Below, one piece after another: positions 1-6,260 of a DNA stretch of 22,969 nucleotides. The notes beneath the pieces are model-generated. The model searched no databases, was not told the origin of the DNA, and was given only the letters and a program-made list of their open reading frames with translations. Origin of the DNA: Gemmatimonadota bacterium (lineage in GTDB: Bacteria; Gemmatimonadota; Gemmatimonadetes; Longimicrobiales; Longimicrobiaceae); assembly GCA_019348265.1 (NCBI GenBank), contig JAHWJV010000009.1, forward strand, positions 1 to 22,969, written 5' to 3'. The first letter of the stretch is position 1. Every line of letters begins with the position of its first letter. The translations under genes and the position numbers were made by a program.

Positions 1-195
1 CAGTGGGTTCCGGCCGGCGACGTGGAAAACGATGTCGGGGGAGAACCTTCGTTTCTGATCGTGTCTAGGTCACCCTTGCTTAACGCGTCGTTGCCTTACG
101 CAGAAGGTCGGCGTTGGGGTGCGGCTCCCGGTACCCCCGTCGATCTTGACCGTCGTTCTGCTCCCATCCTGTACCAAACGGCCCGGTTCCGCTAG
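1..195 (+). CDS. possible 3' end of an upstream gene (partial, unrecognised)
   Basis: Frame 1 is open from the window edge through 64 codons to a TAG at 193-195, ending in the residues SAPILYQTARFR. I recognise no family. The third-position G+C looks lower than in the flanking genes, and 64 open codons are not rare in GC-rich DNA, so chance is a real alternative. If real, it ends 14 bases before the GTG of the molybdopterin oxidoreductase and would be its operon partner. The alternative is that this stretch is foreign or rearranged sequence joined to a truncated oxidoreductase. Confidence 0.2.
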   Translation, partial: QWVPAGDVENDVGGEPSFLIVSRSPLLNASLPYAEGRRWGAAPGTPVDLDRRSAPILYQTARFR

Positions 196-209
196 AGGAG
201 GGGCGCGCC

Positions 210-2249
210 GTGGACGTGCGCGGTGACCCGGACCACCCGGTGACCCGCGGGTTCCTCTGCACCAAGGTCAACCGATACCTGGAGCGGACCTACCATGCCG
301 ATCGGCTCACGACGCCTCTGAGGCGCGTCGGCGCGAAGGGAGAGGGGAGGTTCGAGCGAGCTAGCTGGGATGAAGCCCTGACGGATATCGCCTCGCGCCT
401 GCAGGGCGTGATCCGCGAGCGCGGTCCGGAGGCGATCCTTCCTTACTCCTACGCCGGCACCATGGGGCTCGTGCAGAGCAGCTCGATGGACCGGCGCTTC
501 TTCCACCGGCTGGGCGCGAGCCTGCTGGCGCGCACCATCTGCGCGTCGGCGGGGACCGAGGCGTGGCGCCACACCTATGGCGAGCGGGTCGGGCCTACTC
601 CCGAGGAAGCGGAGAACGCGAAGCTGGTGCTGCTATGGGGGACGAACACGCTCACCTCGAACCCTCACCTGTGGCCGGCGCTGCGCAGAGCGCGCGAGAA
701 GGGCGCTCGGCTGGTGGCCATCGATCCGATCCGGACGCGTACGGCGGCGCAGTGCGATGAATGGCTCCCGATCCATCCCGGGACGGATGCCGCCCTGGCG
801 CTCGGCATGATGCACGTCATCCTGCGAGACGGGTTGGAGGACCGGGATTATCTGGAGAGCTATTCCGTCGGGTGGGAGAAGCTTCCGGCTCGCGTGGAGG
901 AGTGGACTCCCGAGCGCACCGGGGAGGTCGTCGGCATCCCCGCCGACACCATAGAGCGTATCGCCCGCGAGTACGCGAACACGCGGCCGACCTTCATCCG
1001 CCTCAACTACGGGATGCAGCGGCACGCCGGCGGCGGTATGGCCGTGCGGGTGGTGGCGCTGCTCCCCGCCCTGACCGGCGCCTGGCGCGAGGTCGGCGGC
1101 GGCGCGACGCTGTCGACTTCAGGCGCCTTCCACGTGAACCGCCGGGCGCTGGAGAGGCCGGACTGGATTCCCGCCGGGACCCGGACGATCAACATGATCC
1201 GACTCGGCGACGCGCTTAACCTGCCCGATGCAGGCGTCGGCGGCCCGCCTGTGAGCGCGCTGATCGTGTACAACTCCAACCCCGCCGCCGTCGCTCCGGA
1301 TCTGAGCAAGGTGCGCGAGGGGCTGAGCAGGGAGGATCTCTTCACCGTGGTGCTCGAGCACTTCCAGACCGACACGGCCGACTACGCCGACTGGGTGCTG
1401 CCCGCCACGACGCAGCTGGAGCACTGGGACCTCCACACCGCGTACGGGCACCTGTACGTCACGCTGAACCGGCCTTCCATCGAGCCGATGGGCGAGAGCC
1501 GTCCCAACTCGGAGATCTTCCGGCGGCTGGCAGCGCGCATGGGGCTCTCGGACCCGGAGCTGCGCGACGACGACATCACCCTGATCCGTCAGGCGCTCGA
1601 GACCGATCACCCGTACCTCGACGGGATCACCTTCGAGCGGCTCCTGGAGCACGGTTACCTGCGCCTCGAGGTCCCCCGGCCCTTCGCGCCGCTCGCCCGG
1701 CCAACCGCGCTGCGCACTCCGTCGGGGAAGATCCAGATCGAAGCGCCGGCGCTGGCGGAGCTCGGCCTCGACCCGCTCCCGACCTTCACCCCCCCTACCG
1801 AGGCGCGCGAACGCACTTCCGGACGGGAGCCGGCGTTCCCGCTGCTGCTGCTCTCGCCGCCAGAGCACCAGTTCCTCAACTCCACGTTCGTGAACATCCC
1901 GTCGCTGCGCAGCGGCGCGGGTGAGACCAAGCTTCTCCTCCACCCGAGCGAGGCGGCGGAGCGTGGCATAAGCACCGGAGACCCGGTGCGCATCTGGAAC
2001 ACGCGCGGCGACTTCTTCGCGCGGGCGATCGTAACCGAGGACGTGCGGCCGGGCGTCGCCGTGTCTTACGGGGTGCGCTGGCCCCGGCTTTCACAGCAGG
2101 GGCGCACCGTCAACGACACGACCTCTCAGGGTGTGACCGACATGGGGGAGGGCGCGGTCTTCTACGACAACGCCATCGAGGTGGAGGCAGTGGGAGCGGA
2201 GGGCTCGCTGATGCCCGCTACCGCCGCGGAAGCGACCCTCGTCGGCTAG
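210..2249 (+). CDS. molybdopterin-dependent oxidoreductase, lacking N-terminal Fe-S cysteines
   Basis: This 679-residue protein belongs to the Mo/W-bisPGD oxidoreductase superfamily (DMSO reductase/formate dehydrogenase type). The molybdopterin oxidoreductase domain covers about residues 40-450 (WDEALTDIA, LLWGTNTLTSNPH, IDPIRTRTA, YNSNPAAVAPD). A C-terminal molydopterin-binding domain covers about 545-665 (LLLSPPEHQFLNSTF, HPSEAAERGISTGDPVRIWN). Family members normally begin with a 4Fe-4S segment of three closely spaced Cys and a fourth in FLCTKV. Here only the fourth is present (Cys17); the first three are absent. Start: GTG at 210 behind the purine run AGAGGAGGGG (194-203). However, the five codons upstream in the same frame (EEGRA) also read like family sequence, so the gene may be 5'-truncated rather than native. 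No Tat signal is seen. Substrate is unknown. The glycosyltransferase ATG follows one base after the stop. The family call is secure; activity is doubtful. Confidence 0.85.
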   Translation: MDVRGDPDHPVTRGFLCTKVNRYLERTYHADRLTTPLRRVGAKGEGRFERASWDEALTDIASRLQGVIRERGPEAILPYSYAGTMGLVQSSSMDRRFFHRLGASLLARTICASAGTEAWRHTYGERVGPTPEEAENAKLVLLWGTNTLTSNPHLWPALRRAREKGARLVAIDPIRTRTAAQCDEWLPIHPGTDAALALGMMHVILRDGLEDRDYLESYSVGWEKLPARVEEWTPERTGEVVGIPADTIERIAREYANTRPTFIRLNYGMQRHAGGGMAVRVVALLPALTGAWREVGGGATLSTSGAFHVNRRALERPDWIPAGTRTINMIRLGDALNLPDAGVGGPPVSALIVYNSNPAAVAPDLSKVREGLSREDLFTVVLEHFQTDTADYADWVLPATTQLEHWDLHTAYGHLYVTLNRPSIEPMGESRPNSEIFRRLAARMGLSDPELRDDDITLIRQALETDHPYLDGITFERLLEHGYLRLEVPRPFAPLARPTALRTPSGKIQIEAPALAELGLDPLPTFTPPTEARERTSGREPAFPLLLLSPPEHQFLNSTFVNIPSLRSGAGETKLLLHPSEAAERGISTGDPVRIWNTRGDFFARAIVTEDVRPGVAVSYGVRWPRLSQQGRTVNDTTSQGVTDMGEGAVFYDNAIEVEAVGAEGSLMPATAAEATLVG

Positions 2250-2250
2250 G

Positions 2251-3402
2251 ATGCGGACTCTCTTCGTCTCTCACACGCTACCGCTCCCTGGTCAGCCGAC
2301 ATCGAACGTCGGCGGCATGCAGCGCATGGCTTCCGAGATGCGCCATGCGCTGGCCGCGCATCCTGATGTCACGCTCTTCTCGCTGGTGCTGGAAAGCTCC
2401 TCCCGCTGGACCGGCCTGCGCACCGCTCCCTTCCTGGCCCGGCTGCTGACGGAGATCCCACGCATCGTCCGGCGCAAGCGCATTGACGTGGTACTCTTCT
2501 CTTCTATGGTGACCGCGGCCACGGCGTTGCCGCTGCGACGCCTGCTGCGCGGGACCCCGGCGGTGCTCGCCGCCACGCCGGTCGGGCGCGACGTCACCCT
2601 TCCCGGGGCTGCGTACCAGCGCCTCGTTCCCCATGTGCTGAACGCACTCGACCTGGTCCTGCCGATCAGCCGCGCGACCGGCGAGGAGTGCCTTTCCCGC
2701 GGTCTGCATCCGGAGCGAATGGCCATCGTTCCGGTCGGGATCGAGATCTCCCGGTTCTCACCGGTGACGGACCGCACCTCAACGCGCGCCGCCCTGCTCG
2801 CCGCGCTGCGGGACGCAGGTCATCGAGAGATCCCGGAGAACGCCCTGCTCCTCTGCAGCGTCGGCCGGCACCAGGAGAGGAAGGGCTTCCACTGGTTCGC
2901 TGGCGAGGTGCTGCCGCGGCTCCCTTCCGACGTCGTGTATCTGCTGGGGGGAGGCGGGCCCATGACCGGCGCGATCCGCGAAGCGGCCGCCCTCGCCGGA
3001 TCGGCGGACCGGCTCCGCCTCCTCGGCCGCGTCTCGGAGGAGATGCTGGCCACCCTGTACCGCGGGGCCGACCTCTTCGTCATGCCCAACATTCCGGTCC
3101 CCGGCGACATCGAGGGGTTCGGCGTGGTTATGCTGGAGGCAGGGCTCTCCGGACTGCCCATCATCGCTGCCGAGCTGGAGGGCATCCTGGACGTCGTCAG
3201 CGAGGGGGAGAACGGCACGCTGCTGCCCACCCGCGACGCCGCCGCCTTCGTGGGCGCGATCCTCCGCTTCCGGGACGACCCCGCCGCGCTGCGCGCCGCA
3301 TCCGACCGCGCCACCCGCTTCACGGCGGACCGGTTCGCCTGGCCTTCCGTGGCGGCGCAGTACGTGGCCGCGCTGGACCGGGTGATGTGCTCGCGCCGCT
3401 GA
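2251..3402 (+). CDS. GT4-family glycosyltransferase
   Basis: The 383-residue protein has the GT-B layout of family GT4, which transfers a sugar from a nucleotide-sugar donor, typically in exopolysaccharide, LPS or glycolipid synthesis. The N-terminal acceptor half starts MRTLFVSHTLPLPGQP with a GGMQR loop. The C-terminal donor-binding half carries VGRHQERKGF (about 205-214) and the E-x7-E signature EGFGVVMLE (Glu288 and Glu296), expected to contact the donor sugar. There is no signal peptide or transmembrane segment, so it is cytosolic or peripheral. The ATG lies one base after the oxidoreductase stop with no strong ribosome-binding site of its own, which suggests translational coupling. Donor and acceptor cannot be read from sequence, and the pairing with a molybdoenzyme is not a standard pathway. 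Confidence 0.9.
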   Translation: MRTLFVSHTLPLPGQPTSNVGGMQRMASEMRHALAAHPDVTLFSLVLESSSRWTGLRTAPFLARLLTEIPRIVRRKRIDVVLFSSMVTAATALPLRRLLRGTPAVLAATPVGRDVTLPGAAYQRLVPHVLNALDLVLPISRATGEECLSRGLHPERMAIVPVGIEISRFSPVTDRTSTRAALLAALRDAGHREIPENALLLCSVGRHQERKGFHWFAGEVLPRLPSDVVYLLGGGGPMTGAIREAAALAGSADRLRLLGRVSEEMLATLYRGADLFVMPNIPVPGDIEGFGVVMLEAGLSGLPIIAAELEGILDVVSEGENGTLLPTRDAAAFVGAILRFRDDPAALRAASDRATRFTADRFAWPSVAAQYVAALDRVMCSRR

Positions 3403-3412
3403 GCCTCCGTCC

Positions 3413-3434
3413 CGCTCGATCCCGGAGCGATTTT
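3413..3434 (+). terminator. weak candidate intrinsic terminator after the glycosyltransferase
   Basis: CGCTC (3413-3417) and GAGCG (3425-3429) form a 5-bp stem with a 7-base loop, followed by ATTTTC. It sits about 10 bases after the glycosyltransferase stop, where a terminator would be expected, but the stem and T tract are short. Confidence 0.3.
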
Positions 3435-3600
3435 CTCGTCCAGCGATATCCACTGCTGCGTTACCGCGCGCAGCGCTGCATGCATGGCCGGGCGAAGTTG
3501 CTCGGGTGCTCGCTTCGCATCGGAGCGTGGATGGTATCGGGTGTTCTAAGGTGGCGCGGCTTTTTCGTATGCCTGAGAGGATCATGAGATAGGGACACCG

Positions 3601-4158
3601 GTGAGTCGCGTGAACCGACATCAGAAGAGGACCCGATTGAGGGTGCGATTGAAGGAGGGGTTGGACTTCCGCGGCATACGGTGGAGCGCCTGCGTGGCAG
3701 CGGCGCTCGCGGCGCTGTCGGCGGAGGTGCCCCCGGCGCATGCGCAGACGCCGGGCGATACAGCCGCCGTGGCGGTCGCGCTCCTCGAGCACCTCCGCGG
3801 TGAGCTGCCAAGGGGCCGTGCGGCGGTCGATCCGGAGCCGTTCTGCACCGCGCGTCTGGTCGGCTGGCGCTGCGCGGAGAGCGTACGGGCGGCTGCGGCG
3901 CAGAACGACTTCTCGCTGAACGCGCGCGAGTTCACGCTGATCTGCACGGGCGGTCAGGAGAGCTGCCGGCTGGTAGCCGTGCGCTCCCTGGTCAGCTTCG
4001 AGGGACTGGAATTCGACATGAGGGCCGGGCGGGCGCGGGCCACCGCGAACGTCTGGTGGCGAACGGGTCAGGGGATGAGCCCGGTCAGCTATCGACAGAG
4101 CGAGATCGCGCTGACGCGCGATCGGCAGGAATGGACGGTGGCCGTTGCGGGGAGGTGA
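3601..4158 (+). CDS. exported hypothetical protein
   Basis: This protein of up to 185 residues is from no family I recognise. A signal peptide is visible: a basic segment, hydrophobic core (CVAAALAALSAEV) and cleavage site AHA|Q after residue 48, so the mature protein of about 137 residues should be periplasmic or surface-exposed. The mature part has three Cys (in PFCTARL, WRCAES and LICTGGQESC has a further pair), suggesting disulfides, and ends in beta-like segments (VWWRTG, QEWTVAVAGR). The start is uncertain: GTG 3601 gives an unusually long n-region. Downstream TTG or GTG codons (3637, 3643, 3661) would give a more typical signal peptide, but none has a well-spaced ribosome-binding site. 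Flanked by non-coding stretches of about 200-270 bases, it is probably transcribed alone. Confidence 0.65.
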   Translation: MSRVNRHQKRTRLRVRLKEGLDFRGIRWSACVAAALAALSAEVPPAHAQTPGDTAAVAVALLEHLRGELPRGRAAVDPEPFCTARLVGWRCAESVRAAAAQNDFSLNAREFTLICTGGQESCRLVAVRSLVSFEGLEFDMRAGRARATANVWWRTGQGMSPVSYRQSEIALTRDRQEWTVAVAGR

Positions 4159-4173
4159 GCGGAACCACGCTGC

Positions 4174-4284
4174 TTACCAGCCGATCAATCGCAGGAGCCG
4201 GCGCAGGATCGGAAGGAAGCGCCCGAACAGCGCCGTCAGCAGCCAGACCAGGACGGAGCGGAAGAGGAAGCGGAGAAGGAGCAT
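4174..4284 (-). CDS. possible 36-aa Leu/Arg-rich membrane microprotein
   Basis: On the minus strand, ATG (4282-4284) opens a frame of 36 codons to TAA (4174-4176). The product begins MLLLRFLFRSVLVWLLTALF and continues with an Arg/Leu-rich half ending in IGW. It would be a single hydrophobic or amphipathic helix with regularly spaced arginines. Third positions are almost all G or C, as in real genes here. Against it, there is no Shine-Dalgarno sequence upstream, and the plus strand is simply a purine-rich run, which always gives Leu/Arg/Phe-rich translations in antisense. It lies convergent to the exported protein and divergent from the acyl-CoA dehydrogenase. Confidence 0.3.
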   Translation of the reverse strand: MLLLRFLFRSVLVWLLTALFGRFLPILRRLLRLIGW

Positions 4285-4428
4285 GAGCCGTGAGGTGTGG
4301 GGAGAGAGGCTTGCCTCTTCCTTCGTACGCAAGAGAACGACCCCGGGTTTCGCGCCGGCCCTCCCCTGGTGTCCCTCCCCGATCTCGACGCATGTTGGCT
4401 CTCACACCCCACGGACGGAGGCGTATCG

Positions 4429-5598
4429 ATGGCCACGGTCGAACTCCCGGCGGGCGGCGCGCCGCTCACCGTTCTCAGCGAAGAAGAGACGATGTTCCGC
4501 GACGCGGTGCGCGACTTCGCACGCAGCGCGATCGTGCCGCGAGTCCACGCCATGGATCGCGAGCAGAAGATGGACCCTACCCTGATCGCCGAGCTCTTCG
4601 AGATGGGATTGATGGGGATCGAGATCCCCGAGGAGAATGGCGGGACGGGAAGCTCGTTCTTCACGGCAGTGCTGGTGGTGGAGGAGCTGTCCGCAGTGGA
4701 CGCCAGCGTAGGTGTGCTGGTGGACGTGCAGAACACGCTCGTGAACAATGCGTTGCTGCGCTGGGGATCCGAAGAGCTGAAGGCGAAGTACCTTCCGCGG
4801 CTGGCGAGCGAGTGGGTCGGCGCCTACGCGCTCTCCGAGGCGGGCTCCGGCTCGGACGCCTTCGCGCTCTCGACCCGCGCGATCGAGGCGGACGGCGGCT
4901 ACCGATTGACGGGCCGGAAGCTCTGGATCACCAGCGGGGCCGAGGCGGGGGTGTTCGTGGTCTTCGCCACCGTGAACCCGGAGGCGGGCTACAAGGGGAT
5001 CACCGCCTTCGTGGTGGAGCGCGAGCTCGACGGCTTCTCGGTCGGAAAGAAGGAGGACAAGCTCGGCATTCGCGCGTCTTCGACGACGGAGCTGATCCTC
5101 GAAGACGTATTCGTTCCTGCGGAGAACGTTCTCGGCGAGGTCGGTAAGGGGTACAAGACCGCGATCGAGACACTGAACGAGGGGCGGATCGGGATCGGCG
5201 CGCAGATGGTGGGGCTGGCGCGGGGCGCGCTGGACTCCACCGTAGCGTACGTGAAGGAGCGGGAGCAGTTCGGGCACCCGATCGCCGAGTTCCAGGGCGT
5301 TCAGTTCCAGCTCGCGCGGATGGCCACTGAGCTGGAAGCGGCGCGCCTGATGGTCTACAACGCCGCCCGTCTCAAGGACGCTGGACGCCCCTTCCTGCAG
5401 GAGGCCGCCATGGCGAAGCTATTCTCCTCCGAGGCCGCCCAGCGCATCACCTCGCAGTGCATCGACCTTCACGGCGGGTACGGCTTCACCACCGAGTACC
5501 CGGTCGAGAAGTTCTACCGCGACTCCAAGATCGGCACCATCTACGAGGGGACGAGCAACATGCAGCTGCAGACGATCGCGAAGAACCTGCTGAGGTGA
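4429..5598 (+). CDS. acyl-CoA dehydrogenase (short/branched-chain type)
   Basis: The 389-residue flavoprotein is predicted to oxidise an acyl-CoA to the 2-enoyl-CoA, passing electrons to ETF, in the cytosol. It shows the full family order: N-terminal helical domain (LSEEETMFRDAVRDFA), the beta-domain flavin motif YALSEAGSGSDAF (about 134-146), LWITSG, and the C-terminal helical domain. The C-terminal domain has REQFGHPIAEFQ and the end motif IYEGTSNMQ. Glu373 within IYEGTS is at the catalytic-base position of short-, medium- and short/branched-chain enzymes. Length is typical. I start at ATG 4429 because it follows GGACGGAGG (4413-4421) at 7 bases. The open frame extends to ATG 4297, but those 44 residues have no family similarity. 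Chain length and physiological substrate (fatty acid or branched-chain amino acid) cannot be decided. No partner genes such as enoyl-CoA hydratase or ETF are adjacent. Confidence 0.93.
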   Translation: MATVELPAGGAPLTVLSEEETMFRDAVRDFARSAIVPRVHAMDREQKMDPTLIAELFEMGLMGIEIPEENGGTGSSFFTAVLVVEELSAVDASVGVLVDVQNTLVNNALLRWGSEELKAKYLPRLASEWVGAYALSEAGSGSDAFALSTRAIEADGGYRLTGRKLWITSGAEAGVFVVFATVNPEAGYKGITAFVVERELDGFSVGKKEDKLGIRASSTTELILEDVFVPAENVLGEVGKGYKTAIETLNEGRIGIGAQMVGLARGALDSTVAYVKEREQFGHPIAEFQGVQFQLARMATELEAARLMVYNAARLKDAGRPFLQEAAMAKLFSSEAAQRITSQCIDLHGGYGFTTEYPVEKFYRDSKIGTIYEGTSNMQLQTIAKNLLR

Positions 5599-5859
5599 GC
5601 GCCAGCATCGCTGCGCAGGTGCGCGTCGTGTGCGCCGCGTCATCCTCCTGCCCCGATCCCCCCTTTCGCGTTTTTTCGCGGTTCCAGGCCTTCAGCGGGA
5701 CGGATTTCGGTTCGCATTCCAAGATACGCCCGCGTTACCCGCAGATGTGGCTCCTTGCTCTTTCGCGGAGAGTTGGGGAAGCGGGGTAGGATAAGCGCGG
5801 GATACCCGACGCGCGATAGCGTTCTGTCTGCGGACACAGAAGCGTAGGACCGGAGGTGA
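5599..5859. other. non-coding stretch with a short inverted repeat
   Basis: No coding frame with family similarity or convincing codon bias is seen between the acyl-CoA dehydrogenase stop and the regulator relic. The stretch has T-rich patches (for example CGCGTTTTTTCGCG near 5666) and an inverted repeat, TTCTGT (5822-5827) / ACAGAA (5836-5841). No classical terminator was identified. Confidence 0.4.
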
Positions 5860-5879
5860 AATACCCTGAACTGGGTATT
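5860..5879. repeat. perfect 7-bp inverted repeat (AATACCC/GGGTATT)
   Basis: AATACCC at 5860-5866 and GGGTATT at 5873-5879 are exact complements around the 6-base centre TGAACT. The related run GGGATACCC occurs about 60 bases upstream. It could be a regulator-binding site, a hairpin or debris beside the pseudogene; nothing distinguishes these. Confidence 0.3.
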
Positions 5880-5904
5880 CACGCGCCGGAGGCGGCGGCA
5901 GCGA

Positions 5905-6168
5905 GTATCGGATCACCAGGCCGCCTGGCTGAGCAGGCTGGAGGAGGAGCACGACAACCTTCGCGCCGCGCTGGAGTGGCTGCACAAGGCCCGGGAGGGA
6001 GAGCGCATGCTAAGGCTCTCTGGCGCAGTGTGGCGGTTTCGGTTGATACGCGGCCACCTGAGCGAAGGTCGAAAGCCGATGGCCGCTGCGATCGAGAGCT
6101 GTTCGGGACCCGTCGCAGTGGTCGGATGCTCCGGAACGCTCCGGGCGAAGGTGCTGCGCGGAGCTGGG
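5905..6168 (+). pseudogene. relic of a SARP/LuxR-type ATPase regulator (internal fragment)
   Basis: Reading the frame that contains position 5911, the translation includes DHQAAWLSRLEEEHDNLRAA, then ALEWL, LRLSGAVWRF, RGHLSEGRK and, after a divergent patch, TLRAKVLRGAG. I recognise this as the helical-repeat segment that follows the nucleotide-binding domain in large multidomain regulators (SARP, LuxR/MalT-like or adenylate-cyclase-linked ATPases). These usually read like QAAWLDRLEAEHDNLRAALEW ... LRLAGALWRFW.VRGHLSEGR. The intact family is commonly 700-1,100 residues; only about 85 codons remain. There is no start codon, ATPase, sensor or output domain, and the frame has a stop (TGA 5857-5859) just before it. 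The open frame runs on to 6468 across the 3' end of the next gene, without similarity. This is a non-functional remnant. Confidence 0.7.
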
Positions 6169-6260
6169 CCTCCACCTAAACAGCCCCGCGGTCCCCTGCG
6201 GACAGCTGCTCGAGCTCCGGGGGGAGGAGCAACATGCGGTTGCGATCGGCTGACCAGATC

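Noticed and set aside
4297..4428. 44-residue N-terminal extension of the acyl-CoA dehydrogenase
   Set aside because: Not family-like, and ATG 4429 has a well-placed GGACGGAGG.
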